From contig CP053161.1 in the NCBI GenBank assembly GCA_014607495.2, positions 2,852,001 to 2,916,000 on the forward strand: 64,000 nucleotides of DNA, given 5' to 3'. The position numbers were made by a program, and so were the translations under genes. Each line of letters begins with the position of its first letter. The stretch's first letter is position 1. The notes under the pieces are model-generated. The model ran no database searches, was not told where the DNA came from, and was given only the letters and a program-made list of their open reading frames with translations. This DNA comes from Carposina sasakii (Eukaryota; Arthropoda; Insecta; Lepidoptera; Carposinidae). This document shows, piece after piece, positions 1 through 11,384 of the stretch.

Positions 1-870
1 AATCATAAAACTGGAGATGTAGTCATTGTCGACATAAAGAAGGGTTTTACGACATAGATATAAATGGACAGCTCAATAAAAGAGATAACGGTTTGCTCAA
101 TGATCTTCTGTAGATTTCGCAGTTTGGTACTGGTTTAGCTCAAATATCTTAAAGTCAATTTCAATTAATACCTATACCGGTAAATTCTCAGGGTCTTCAT
201 AATAAAAGTTTTACATATGGTATACGCCATACTTACAGGGCCTTACTATAAATAGTTTTAAACTAGGAAAAAAACAACACTCAGTATAATTTGACACGTA
301 TTCTACAGGTATATGCTTCGCTATCGATGTCAAAAGTCGTGTTCAACTGTGTAACTTAACATACTGTTTATTAGTAGCACCGTGACCATAGACACCTGTA
401 AATGCAATGAGAAGGTTCCACAAGGTACATAAATGTTCAGGTACCAGCCCACTTTGATAATTCCCGTAAAAGATACTCAGAATACGAATTAGTTCGAGTT
501 AGATGCTGTTTATAAGTGTTCATAATCTGTGGGCTTGCTATAACAATGTTGTTTGTTACTTAGCTACGATCTACTGTAAATACCCCTTATCAAACGTGAA
601 CAGCCGTTCTTATGGTGGGTATAGCGTCTAAGGACCTATACGAATATTTGTAATAGTGATTGCGTACCGTTTCTCCGGACTAAAGGTCACAATGTAGGTA
701 GTTTACTTTATAAGTTACTTATACCAGAAAATATAAGGATTCATAACTACTCAGACTCAACTATTTAGAACTTTTCGCGCCAACATTACTTTCACACGGT
801 GGCAGGTAAGTCTGAAGGGTGTTTTGCCACACATATCTAGTAAAAACAATGAAAAAATTATACAATATTT
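1..870. other. Left-edge noncoding DNA
   Basis: AT-rich sequence with no convincing exon, RNA gene or mobile-element boundary. Short open frames here lack recognisable domains or splice context. Confidence 0.5.
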
Positions 871-992
871 ACCTAACTTGTACATTTCAACTATACGCTC
901 AAAATTGGTCAGAAGTGGCAGCATGTGGTTCTATCGGCCCTTGGTGCTCTGCCTACCCCGTAAGGGATAAAGGCGTGATTATATGTATGTAC
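871..992 (+). repeat. SINE-like dispersed repeat, family R1 (partial copy)
   Basis: The segment ending in GGCGTGATTATATGTATGTA recurs at 57036-57290 and, split by Gypsy-3, at 25610-25764 plus 32745-32830. All copies share a block running from CTCAAAATTGGTCAGAAGTG through ATGTGGTTCTATCGGCCC. The 3' end matches the tail of the LINE fragment at 52745-53010, as in SINEs that borrow a partner LINE's 3' end. No protein-coding content is recognised. Confidence 0.65.
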
Positions 993-994
993 GA

Positions 995-1275
995 GTGGAC
1001 GCCCGCGACTCCGTCCGCGTGGACTACAGAAAAAAACAAAATGTCGAAATTATCCGGGATAAAAACATTTTCCCGGGATAAAAAGTAGCCTATATGTTAA
1101 GTGGGACCTGTCACAATATATTCGCGAAAACTGCATCGAAATCGGTTCAGCCGTTTCTGAGATTAGCGTGCACAAACGCACAGACAAACAGACAAAAATT
1201 TCAAAAATCATTGTTTTGGGTACTATTGCGTTGATAAAGGTCTCCTATAATATTTTTTCCCATATATCTACCATC
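995..1275 (+). repeat. Dispersed repeat R3, non-LTR retroelement 3' tail type
   Basis: Begins near GCCCGCGACTCCGTCCGCG, contains a pair of CCCGGGATAAAA-type motifs and runs into GTGCACAAACGCACAGACAA. The same order of blocks is found on the minus strand at 53510-53733 and on the plus strand at 63039-63340. Blocks of this kind are familiar in lepidopteran genomes as 3' tails of truncated non-LTR elements; that identity is from memory and not verified here. Confidence 0.6.
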
Positions 1276-1968
1276 TACAGACTGTTACATTTTTATTATA
1301 TGTATAGATGTATGTATTTTCCGATCGCTTATAAATTTTCGTATTACTAACATTAGAATGTCAATGGAATTAATATAAGTAATCAGCCCACTGGTTTATT
1401 TTTTTCAAGTATTTTAAAGCAAGACTGTAAAGTTTGTAGGAAATTACAAACTCTTGAATAAATGAAGTCTGATATTAGAAGCATTAATGCTATGTAACTG
1501 TCGGTATATTTGAGGTGACGTGAAAAGGAAAATTAATTAAGTAGAAGGGTGCCATAATTACAGGAAGAGACTTACACACGGTCGTCGCGCTTAGATTTCT
1601 ATGAATCGAAATTTCTAGTTTCGCCAAAAAAATTGACATGCAAATTTTATTTATTCAATAATATTAAATTTCTATCTAGTAAATAGGTCAAATTACGCTG
1701 CAGCTGCCGGGATTGATCCACAACTCATTCCCACCTCTGCAACTTCTGTGAGCCAGGAACAATAAAAGTGACGGTTGCGAATAGATAAGTGTTTATAAAA
1801 AAAAAAAAGAAAAAGCGGTAATAGAAGCTATTCGGTGAAACGTATAAATGTGTCCCAGGCTGAGTGTAGGTACTGAATAAATCTAGTAAATAATTTATAA
1901 CTAATAGTTACATAAAGGGCGCCAAGTGAAACCCCTCCGGTTTAATGGCACCCTGAACCTAATTGTAA
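1276..1968. other. Noncoding spacer left of Gypsy-1
   Basis: AT-rich, no gene seen. The last bases before the LTR (1969-1972, TTCT) are the left copy of the Gypsy-1 target duplication. An A-rich run lies at about 1798-1814. Confidence 0.5.
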
Positions 1969-1972
1969 TTCT

Positions 1973-2171
1973 TGTGGAGTGAATGACGATGTATTAGTTG
2001 AAAGATGAAACAGAACGCATGACGTGAGTGAAAGGGATGGATAGATTGCGAGAGCGAGAGAGGAGACGTATGGCGGATAGAATTACGAGTGACTGGGCTA
2101 AGACGTGTTTAAAATTAAATAAACTGCTGTTAATTGGTTTTTGGGTTTTCCTTTCGATAAAACTTCCCACA
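1973..2171 (+). repeat. Gypsy-1 5' LTR
   Basis: Starts TGTGGAGTGA and ends CTTCCCACA, i.e. canonical TG...CA ends, 199 bp, matching the split 3' LTR. A GAGAGCGAGAGAGGAGA-type purine stretch lies inside. Short frames read through it are not genes. Confidence 0.92.
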
Positions 2172-2173
2172 AG

Positions 2174-2191
2174 TGGGGGCTCGACCGTGAT
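2174..2191 (+). promoter_or_regulatory. Gypsy-1 primer-binding site, tRNA-Pro type
   Basis: Two bases after the 5' LTR the sequence reads TGGGGGCTCGACCGTGAT. It matches 16 of 18 positions of the tRNA-Pro primer-binding site known from gammaretroviruses (established knowledge, recalled), complementary to the CCA-terminated 3' end of tRNA-Pro. Confidence 0.75.
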
Positions 2192-2331
2192 CTGTATTTG
2201 TGGCGCAAGATCTCAAGACAAAGACGAGATAATCGTGTTAAGTTACCGGCGAGGCGGCAAGGTGACATACGACGAAGCACGTTATCAAGCAACGACGGTT
2301 AAATATCAAATTAAAGACGATTTACGACGAA

Positions 2332-5300
2332 ATGCCCAGGAAGAACAGCAGACAAATGGATTTCGAAGATTGCCAAGGAGTTTCTGGAAATAAGACGCCA
2401 GAATCATCAAACATGCTTCAGATGACAGTGGATTTAATTCCAAAGTTCGATGGCCGAAATAAAACCTATGCGGTTAATAGTTGGATTCAGGACGTGGAAG
2501 ATAATGCAGAAATATTTGGATGGTCACCGCTACAGCAGCTGTTAGCAGCACGTCGCTCGCTGACCGGCACCGCTGCATTGTGGCTACGATCAGAACGACC
2601 GTTTAAGACTTGGGACGATTTAAAAGCGGCTGTTTCAAAAGAATTTCCAGACAGCATCGACGTGAAAACTGTTCACGAAATGATGGCGGCCAGAACGAAG
2701 AAACCAGATGAAAACTGCCTCGACTATATGCTGGTCATGAAAGATTTAGGCAAGAGAGGCAAGATGCCAGACTATGTTGCTATTAAATATATAGTTGACG
2801 GTATAGTGGATGACGAGATGCGCAAAGTGATGTTATATGGTGTTACTTCGTACAGCGATCTTAAAGAGAAGTTGAAAATTTACGAAACAATCAAGGAGAA
2901 ATCTCGTTCAAGAATAGCTGAGAAGACAAATATGCAGTATGGCAACAATAGTAGTAGCAAGCATCCATTCGTAAATAGAAAACGTATAGTGTACAAAAAG
3001 TGTTATAATTGTGGCGAGAACAATCATGTGTCAGCTGAGTGTCCGCATAAAAACAAAGGCGTAAAGTGCTTTAAGTGCAATTTGTTTGGTCATACATCAT
3101 TAGAGTGCAACAAAGGTCAAATTCAACATAATCATCGTTCAAAAGAAAACAGTGAAGTTCGTGCAAGTATGGGACACGGAAAGCTCGTTCATTTAGTTGA
3201 AACAAAACGCAACGAAGACGGTCATTGCTGTGAAGTTGAGTACGGGAACGAGAACGAACCGAGTGAACGGAGTGAACGAACATCGAACGAACGAATGATG
3301 ACATTGACAGTTGCTCAAATGCAGAATCAAAACAAACAACAAAACAACAACAAAGACGGGAAAAAGTGTTTGAAACCTTTTAAAAACATTGAAATATGTG
3401 GAAAAACCATGGCGGCGTTAATTGATTCGGGAAGCGACGTCAATTTAATGTCTGTAAGCTGTTATGACACATTGTGTGCGCCGAAGTGTAACGTCAGTGA
3501 TGTTGTGTTTACAGGACTAGGATTAGTTCAAGTAAAGTCACGGGGATATTTTACAACGACTATTAGAGTAGATAATTATAGTTATGATAATATTGTGTTT
3601 CATGTAGTGCAAAATAGTTTTTCACCTTATAATGTAATAATGGGCCAACAATTTCTTAAGAATGTGGTTATGATTGTTGATAGCGGCACTGTAGTGTTAT
3701 TACCATCAAACGAGGAGTGGTTTAGGTTAGGGTTAACATGTTGTGTGTCTGATCTTGATGTTGTAGGAGCTGAGGTCGACGTTGACGTGCAACAGCGGGT
3801 GAGGTGTTTGGTTAAGACGTATGAACCAAAAAAGACGAAAGAAGCACCACTCGAACTGCGCATCATACTGAAGGACGAGGTACCAGTGGTTCAACGACCC
3901 AGACGATTAGCTGTAAGAGAACAAGACGAGGTTGACAGACAGATACAAATGTGGTTGGATGACGGTATCATACGGGTAAGCTACTCTGAATATGCAAGTC
4001 CACTTGTGCTGGTGAGAAAGAAAGACGGCAGCATACGGGTGTGTATTGACTATAGATTGATAAATAGGAAGATGGTGAAGGACGAATATCCATTACCCAT
4101 TATTGATGATCATATTGATAAATGTCGAGACGGAAAAATATTTTGTGCATTAGATTTAAAGAATGGATATTTTCATTTAAAGGTACATGAAGATTCAATA
4201 AAGTATACAGCTTTTGTGACGACAACAGGCCAATATGAGTTTCTTAGAGCACCATTTGGTTTGGCCACGTGTCCTAAGGTGTTCACTAGATTTATAACAA
4301 TAATATTTAGAGATTTGATAGCAAAAGGTATTGTCATTATCTTTATCGATGATCTACTTATTCCAGCCAAAGATGAATATCAAGCCGAAGAGAGACTGAT
4401 GCAAGTATTGCAAAGAGCTGCAGAATATGGTTTAGAGATCAATTGGAAGAAGTGTCAGCTCATGGTTAGAAAAGTAGAATATTTGGGATATGTCATTGAG
4501 AATGGACAAGTTGGACCATCATCAGCCAAGACAGATGCTGTTACAAGATATCCAGAGCCGAGGAACTTGAAGCAACTGCATAGTTATGTTGGTTTGTGTT
4601 CATATTTTAGAAAGTTTATTCCCAATTTTGCTATGATTGCAAAACCATTGACTGATTTATTAAAGAAGGAGCAGAATTTCGAATTCAACGATGAACATAG
4701 AAGAAGTTTTAATTTATTGAAAAAGAAGTTGTCTAGTAATCCAGTATTGAAATTATACAATCCAAAGTATCACACAGAGTTGCATACAGATGCATCATTA
4801 GTAGCCTATTCAGCAATATTAATGCAGAAGAGTACAGAAGATGGTGAGATGCACCCTGTATATTATATGAGTCGGAAGACAAGTGATGCTCAGAGAAAAT
4901 ATTCAAGCTATGAGTTAGAGGCTTTAGCGATTATAGAAGGTGTGAAGAAATTCAGACATTATTTGTTTGGCATTCCTTTTAAGATTATAACAGATTGCAA
5001 AGCTTTTGAGATGACACTGAACAAGAAAGAATTAGCAATGTCCACAAGAGTTGCTCGTTGGATAATATTTCTTCAAGATTATGATTTCACAATTGAACAT
5101 AGAGCAGGCAGAAAGATGGTACATGTTGATGCTTTCAGCCGGAATCCATTCATTGGAAGTATTTTTTCAGATTTACATTCTAATATTCATCATGCCCAAC
5201 AGAATGACATTAAGTTGAAAGCTATATATGAAATTTTACAAGAACGAGAGTATGAAGATTATTTTGTAAACAACAGGTTGTTGTATAAAGGTAATCAGAA

Positions 5301-6078
5301 GCAATTGGTAGTTCCAGAGTGCATAGAGAACGAAATTATCAAGAAAGCTCATGACAATGGTCATTTTTCCAAAAAGAAGATGATGGAACTTATTGGAAAA
5401 GAATATTACATAGAGAAGTTAGAAAAGAAAATTGAGGATTACTTGGTTACATGTATACCATGTTTACTTGCGAGCAGGAAGGAGGGGAAGCTGGAAGGCT
5501 TTCTGAACCCTATAGAAAAACAAGACATTCCACTACATACTATACACATAGATCATTTAGGACCTATGACAGAGACTAAGAAGATGTATAACTACATACT
5601 AACTATTGTTGATTCATTTACGAAGTTTACATGGATATTTCCCACTAAAAGTACGACGAGTAGAGAAACAATAGATAAATTGAAGATTCATCAGCAGCAT
5701 TTTGGTAATCCAATGAGAATTATATCTGACAGAGGTACAGCTTTTACCAGTAATGAGTTCAAGGAATATTGTAGTGAAGAAGGTATAGAGCATAACACTA
5801 TTACAACAGGTATCCCTCGAGGAAATGGTCAAGTAGAGAGAGCTCACAGAACCATTATCTCTGTGCTAACGAAGTTATGTATTGAAAACCCTACATTATG
5901 GTATCGCCATGTAAGTAGTGTTCAAAGAGCTTTAAATAGTACCTACCATAGGAGTATAAACACATCCCCCTTTGAGTTGATGGTTGGCACAAAGATGAGA
6001 TCGAAAGAAGAGGTTAAAATTTATGACTTGTTATTGCAAGAAGACAGAGATTATTTTTGGAGAATCGTGAAGACCTGA
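2332..6078 (+). CDS. Gypsy-1 Gag-Pol polyprotein (frameshifted before integrase C-terminus)
   Basis: A 1248-residue frame gives Gag and Pol without a break between them. Gag (about residues 1-260) ends in two CCHC zinc knuckles near residues 223-236 and 245-258. A retropepsin motif IDSGSDVNL lies near 363-371. The reverse transcriptase region (about 530-740) has the catalytic box as FIDD near 670-673 instead of the usual YxDD. RNase H begins near HTDAS at 817. Integrase shows an H-H-C-C finger (about 1007-1047) and the catalytic residues of HIDHLG (about 1073), ISDRG (about 1132) and NGQVER (about 1169). The chosen ATG follows the primer site and precedes the Gag domain. The frame ends at 6078 while the integrase C-terminus continues in another frame from about 6057, so one copy-specific indel is likely. 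The single-frame layout and RT/IN texture resemble the mdg3/blastopia group, which is an inference. Confidence 0.9.
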   Translation: MPRKNSRQMDFEDCQGVSGNKTPESSNMLQMTVDLIPKFDGRNKTYAVNSWIQDVEDNAEIFGWSPLQQLLAARRSLTGTAALWLRSERPFKTWDDLKAAVSKEFPDSIDVKTVHEMMAARTKKPDENCLDYMLVMKDLGKRGKMPDYVAIKYIVDGIVDDEMRKVMLYGVTSYSDLKEKLKIYETIKEKSRSRIAEKTNMQYGNNSSSKHPFVNRKRIVYKKCYNCGENNHVSAECPHKNKGVKCFKCNLFGHTSLECNKGQIQHNHRSKENSEVRASMGHGKLVHLVETKRNEDGHCCEVEYGNENEPSERSERTSNERMMTLTVAQMQNQNKQQNNNKDGKKCLKPFKNIEICGKTMAALIDSGSDVNLMSVSCYDTLCAPKCNVSDVVFTGLGLVQVKSRGYFTTTIRVDNYSYDNIVFHVVQNSFSPYNVIMGQQFLKNVVMIVDSGTVVLLPSNEEWFRLGLTCCVSDLDVVGAEVDVDVQQRVRCLVKTYEPKKTKEAPLELRIILKDEVPVVQRPRRLAVREQDEVDRQIQMWLDDGIIRVSYSEYASPLVLVRKKDGSIRVCIDYRLINRKMVKDEYPLPIIDDHIDKCRDGKIFCALDLKNGYFHLKVHEDSIKYTAFVTTTGQYEFLRAPFGLATCPKVFTRFITIIFRDLIAKGIVIIFIDDLLIPAKDEYQAEERLMQVLQRAAEYGLEINWKKCQLMVRKVEYLGYVIENGQVGPSSAKTDAVTRYPEPRNLKQLHSYVGLCSYFRKFIPNFAMIAKPLTDLLKKEQNFEFNDEHRRSFNLLKKKLSSNPVLKLYNPKYHTELHTDASLVAYSAILMQKSTEDGEMHPVYYMSRKTSDAQRKYSSYELEALAIIEGVKKFRHYLFGIPFKIITDCKAFEMTLNKKELAMSTRVARWIIFLQDYDFTIEHRAGRKMVHVDAFSRNPFIGSIFSDLHSNIHHAQQNDIKLKAIYEILQEREYEDYFVNNRLLYKGNQKQLVVPECIENEIIKKAHDNGHFSKKKMMELIGKEYYIEKLEKKIEDYLVTCIPCLLASRKEGKLEGFLNPIEKQDIPLHTIHIDHLGPMTETKKMYNYILTIVDSFTKFTWIFPTKSTTSRETIDKLKIHQQHFGNPMRIISDRGTAFTSNEFKEYCSEEGIEHNTITTGIPRGNGQVERAHRTIISVLTKLCIENPTLWYRHVSSVQRALNSTYHRSINTSPFELMVGTKMRSKEEVKIYDLLLQEDRDYFWRIVKT

Positions 6079-6371
6079 GGAAAAGAGCAAAGCAACAAAT
6101 ATTCAGAGTCCAGGAGGAAAATATAAGAAATTTTAATAAGAAGAGAAAACAGAGCCATCAGTACAAAGAAGGAGATTTGGTAGCTATAAAACGAACCCAG
6201 TTTGGGGTGGGGCTAAAGTTGAAACCAAAGTATCTTGGACCATATCGAGTTATGAGAGTAAAGGGTCGAGATAGATATAACGTAGAGAAGGTCGACAGCT
6301 TGAGTGAGGGACCAGGCAAGACATCCTCATCTGCTGATTGCATGAAGCGTTGGCCACAAGCCGATTACTGA
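6079..6371 (+). pseudogene. Gypsy-1 integrase C-terminal segment, out of frame
   Basis: The displaced frame (open from 6057) encodes a basic stretch followed by a YKEGDLVAIKRTQF-type motif and a KPKYLGPYRV motif. This is the SH3-like/GPY-type C-terminal module of Ty3/Gypsy integrases. It belongs to the upstream polyprotein; a 1-nt indel around 6050-6078 separates them. The next 237 bp to the 3' LTR is noncoding. Confidence 0.85.
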
Positions 6372-6762
6372 CTTAACTGACTGATGATTACTGAGGTAAC
6401 TAATGTGATGTTTTTTTTGTTTCAGCTGCGTGTCATCAGTCATAACCACAGTATTGTTATTTTAGTATTGTTAGATTAAGATTGATTGCCCTGCTTCATT
6501 TGTGTAGATTTTAAGATGGTTATATGAAGGTTACTTTAGATGTAAATGTAGCTGTTAAGAGATTTTGTAGTCAGTCTGGGGTCAGACTTAGATTTCAGGA
6601 CGGCCGACTGTGGAGTGAATGACGATGTATTAGTTGAAAGATGAAACAGAACGCATGACGTGAGTGAAAGGGATGGATAGATTGCGAGAGCGAGAGAGGA
6701 GACGTATGGCGGATAGAATTACGAGTGACTGGGCTAAGACGTGTTTAAAATTAAATAAACTG

Positions 6763-6796
6763 GGGTCATTTTCAAAATAATTGCTCATTTCAGAAA
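6763..6796 (+). repeat. Left terminal inverted repeat of the Sola-like element
   Basis: 34 bases from GGGTCATTTT to TTTCAGAAA are exactly the reverse complement of 11384-11417. Confidence 0.95.
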
Positions 6797-7390
6797 AAAA
6801 TCTTGTCCATCATCTTTCCTTAATTTCTACAAAAAAACTGTAATGGCAATATTAATAAAATACTGAACATTACAAAGAAGCCTTTCTTTATATTGTATTA
6901 TAATGTCATTGTTGGTAGTTGATACTTCATTTTTTATATATTGCGAAATTTTTAAAGCATGTTTCTGGTCTTCCTACAAAAAACGTGTGTCCAACTTCCA
7001 GCACTGATATTTTAACTTGAAAAAACATTAAAAGTATTTTATTTATTATCAAACAAAATTGGCTATCCTCTCTAATAACACTGTAAAATGTGTGTAGAAT
7101 CCTTGAAAATTCATTTGACACATTAATTTTAGTTATAAATAAAAAATAAAACTGGTCTCAAAATTACTTCATCGATGTTATTTCATTTATGTAACGCATT
7201 ATTTAGTCGCGAAAAAGGTATTTTGTTAAACTTTAATACTGGCAACATTTGCTGTCACTGTCCGAACCTCAGGCGACCAATCACAGGGCAGCAGCCATTT
7301 TGTTCTCGGCAAAAAAGTTGGGTGTATGGTGTGCGTCGATAAAAAACATTTATCTGGTTTCTTTTTGGTAAATTGGAAAAAATACGCAAG

Positions 7391-8091
7391 GTAAGTAAAT
7401 TTAAACTATTTTTAATTGTCAGGAAACTATTATGATAGTGCTATTCTGTCGCTAATTAGCTGCAACGATCGAGTGAATTATGTTCTGTGATTTGAGGTTA
7501 GTTTGTAGAAAAACATGCTTACTTGTTCTTTATGTCACACTTATGTAACATTTTTTTATGTTACGTTACATAAAATTGGATTAAGACGTGTCCACAGCAT
7601 GATTTTAAAATATTATATAAATTATAATTAAACCAATAGTAAAATAAACATGTTTTTCTATGGTCGTATTCAGTGTTTTGAGTGATGCTTGGATAACTTA
7701 AAATCCTCAAATTGGCCCTATAATAGCTGACTGTAATTTACTAATCATTTTATACCTTCGTTTTGGTTTATACTGTACAAGTTGCGCGATCGAGTGTATA
7801 TTGCGATCTGCAGCTTTGAGTTATTAGTGTAATATATTTATTTAATATAACCCAAGTATTTTCGTCTAGCATTAACAGGCTCTGACTTATTCTAGCATGA
7901 CAAGTTTGATACTATTCTCAATGTTCAAAATACTTGTATACAATGTGATTTGTTAATGTGATGCAAAATTTAATTTTCACGTTAAATTTTACGACGACGT
8001 ATGCTTCAAAATAGACTGCTTTTATCGTTAAATATGATTTTTTTAATTATTATTTTCTGAGTTATTACATTGTATTTTTTATTCTTTACAG
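7391..8091 (+). other. Probable 5'-UTR intron of the Sola-like transposase
   Basis: GCAAG|GTAAGT at 7390/7391 is a strong donor, and a pyrimidine-rich TTCTTTACAG ends at 8091, six bases before the first ATG of the transposase. No stop-free coding frame spans the interval. Splicing is predicted only. Several ATGTAAC/GTTACAT words lie inside (around 7543-7575). Confidence 0.5.
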
Positions 8092-8096
8092 AAAAT

Positions 8097-10503
8097 ATGC
8101 CTTTGTCTGCGGCAGAGAGGCAAAAACGGTACCGAGACCGACTAAAATTGAATAATCCTCAAAAATGGAAAGCACTACAGGAAAAAAATTTAGAAAGAGC
8201 TAAAAAATTCTATAAAAAAATTGGGGAGCTATCGGATCGAGAGAAAGAAAGCAGGCGAAAATATTGGAGGACTTTAAAACAAAAATCAGACTATAAACAA
8301 GAAGTTATAGAAAAGGGTAAAACTCGAAAAGAATACCAAAGAATATATCAGAAAAGATATAGAACATTAACCAAAGAAAATAAAAATATGAAGAAAAAAA
8401 TTGAATTATTAATCAAAGAGAATAAAGCTTTAAAGAAAAAAAATATATAGATACAAAATTTTGCAAAACACAAAAGAAGACGAAGAAAAAGAAAATATGT
8501 TTAGCAGAGAGTCATTTTATACTGTGTCAAGCCCAATATCAAAAACCAACTCATTTGTTGCTAATTTAAACACTACTGAAGAAGAAAAAGAAATTATTAA
8601 AAAGGAGTTATTTGAAAAGAATGTGTTAATAGAATCCTTAAAAATACAATATAATGCAGCAGGAAGTAATGAAAAGAGAAATGTATTAAAAGAAATTGTA
8701 AGTAACGACATCGTAAAAGGGTATAAAATGAAAAGTAAATTACAGTCTGCTATTGGATTAAATACCCAATCAGACGTAATGCAAAAAAAGTTAATATTAA
8801 ACGAAATAACCTAGCAAATAAAATTTATACTTTTTTTAACCAAGATGATGTCAGTCGAGCTACTGCAGCTAAGAAAGAAACTAAAACAAAAAATAAAGTT
8901 AAAATGCAAAGACGATATTTGCTAGATTCGATGGTAAATTTACGGTTAAAATTTGTAAAGGAGACTGGAATTCCAATTTCATACGCCACATTCAGACGTT
9001 TCAAGCCATTTTACGTATTGATCCCAAATTTATCAAATCGAAATACTTGTCTTTGCAAAAGACACAGTAATATAGATTTCAAGTTTACATCCCTAAAAAC
9101 ACTAAAAAATTTTAAGGACGGTGATACTTTGGACACCGTTATAAAGTCTACAGTGTGTGATTTATACTCCCAAAAGTGCATGTATTCAACATGTGATATT
9201 TGCAAAAACAAATCAATCAGATATGACTTACTGAATATAAAATTGAATGAAAAAGTGTCATGGCTAGAGTGGACGGTCAAAACCATAGAATATGAAAAGA
9301 ACAATGAAAAAAAATCAACCAAAAAAACAATTAAACAAATAATATCAGGTATGTTAGAATCTCTATTATCAAATTTTGACACGGAATTAAGAGGCTTTAA
9401 AATTCATATTTACAACATTTCACATCAATACAAAATTTATAAATCATTGAAGGAGAATTTACAAAGAAATGAAATTATGCTACATTGTGACTTCTCAGAA
9501 AATTATAATTGCAAATTTCATAATGAAATACAAGCAGTACATTTTGGAGCATCACATTCACAAATCACCTTGCACACAAGCATTATATATAATGATGAAA
9601 CTGATCCCGAATCATTTGTACATTTTCCAACTGCAACAAACACACACCGGAATCGATCTGGGCTCACTTGGAGCCCCTGATGCGTGACATTAAACATAGA
9701 TTTCCTTTGAAAGACACTATACATTTCTTCTCAGATGGTCCGTCAAGTCAATACAGGCAAAAGAAGAACTTTGCCCTTCTTACCAAAATGATAGAATCTT
9801 ATGGTTTTATTTTTGCAACCTGGAATTTTTTTGAAGCGGCCCATGGGAAGGGTGCAGCGGATGGGGTTGGGGGAGTAGTAAAAAGATTGTTAGATAAACA
9901 AATATCATACGGACATGATATACCTGATGCTGAAACTGCGATTCAATTACTTGAACACAATACTGCTACCACTGTAAAATTATTTCTTATTGATCAGGAG
10001 GACATATTGAGAATAGAAAATCAAATTGAGGGTTGTAAATTTGTGGCCGTTCCAAATACGCAAAAAATACACCAAGTAATACCAAACGAAGATAATATAA
10101 TTCAATATCGAATTTTAAGCTGCTTTTGTTTAAAGCCCAATATTTGCCAATGTTATGCCATAAAAAGTCACAAATTAATTACTGATCATGTTAAACGTTC
10201 AAGAGCAAAACGACTTGTTATAGAATCTACATCTGAAAGTGAATCTGAGCAAGAAGACCTAGAGATGTTAGTAACCAATAAAGTTTTACCTAATTCTGAT
10301 GATGTCGAACCTATAGGAGAAACTAATCATTATCATGTCAGTAATGCATCTACTTCAAATGTTACTATTTATCTGATATTAAAGTAAATTTTAAACCTAA
10401 GGATCTAGCAAAGATGGTTAAAAAGCCATCAAAATATTATAATGTTTCTACGGTTGATTTGAAGAGAAATTTCTGGGATCTTTTTAGTAGCGATAGTGAA
10501 TAA
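8097..10503 (+). pseudogene. Decayed DDE/D transposase of the Sola-like element
   Basis: Reading starts at ATG 8097 with a lysine/arginine-rich, coiled-coil-like N-terminus (MPLSAAERQKRYRDR). It continues in changed frames after about 8450, 8800, 9645 and 10365, so at least four small indels are present. Recognisable blocks in order: FNQDDVSRATAAKKET, a QRRYLLD helix, Cys-rich CLCKRH and CDICKNK pairs, HCDFSENY (first catalytic Asp), HFFSDGPSSQYR (second Asp), and FFEAAHGKGAADGVGGVVKR, which probably carries the third acidic residue. Blocks with this order recur in a transposase family widespread in cnidarians, fish and insects. It would cut and paste DNA in the nucleus; this copy is not functional as read. 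Confidence 0.8.
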
Positions 10504-11347
10504 TATGTATAGTTATATAAGGTCTACCTATTCATACACGAAATATTTTAAGGGTATCATCTAACGGTTTTTAACTGTTAGACGGTTATAACGAAGCCAT
10601 TTCAAAAGTTTTTTTTCTAATTTTATTAAATTTACATTAAATAATTTAAAATTACTTGAGCTACAAAATAAATACTGGTTTCTTATTTTTTGACCTTTAA
10701 CATTCAGAACGTTTATTTATTTACTTTCATTTAAGGGGTTTTCATTAAAGGTTTTATGCAAAATATATAAAAAAAATTGAATTATAATAATTTCGTAAAA
10801 AGAAAAACACTTAAAATATTTTTTTTTGTTGTTTTGTATCTTTAGATACGACTTAAGAAGCTACTGTTAAAATATTTCATGTATGAATAGGCAGACATTA
10901 TATATAAATATTAGGAAGTTAATCGTGCAGTATTATCATGACGATAGAGAGAATGTTCAAAGTTCGCATTTTAATATTATATTTTTATTTTCGATTTATG
11001 ATTAACTGAGTAACCATCTTCAAATTAAACATAACCCTGACGGTTTTATTATTGTCATTATTTTGTATGTTTCATGTTTATGTTCACTATGTCCAGTACA
11101 GCCGCGGGGTCTACGCTAAGCTAGCTATTCATGTGAGTGACTTAAAGAAATGTAGGAGCGCGACGGAGTTACGCCGATATAAACCTAACCTGTGTCTATG
11201 TGCACACTCACACAAATGCAAAGCTCGGCTTAAACCTCACGAACTGTACATAATAATGTACGTGTACGTGTTTGATTAATTATTACAATATTAAATACTA
11301 AAAAACTGTTTTATTTACCACTGTGAATGCAGCCCTTGTTTTCTTTT

Positions 11348-11384
11348 ATGTTACTTTTATGTTATTGTGACATAAAAGTAACAT
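11348..11384. repeat. Subterminal hairpin of the Sola-like element
   Basis: Perfect 15-bp arms ATGTTACTTTTATGT and its complement, at 11348-11362 and 11370-11384, are separated by 7 bases and abut the right TIR. Related ATGTAAC/GTTACAT words occur near the left end, so these may be transposase-binding sites. Confidence 0.7.

Noticed and set aside
2028..2393. ORF starting in the Gypsy-1 5' LTR
   Set aside because: Runs through LTR and primer site and has no domain; the Gag frame starts at 2332.
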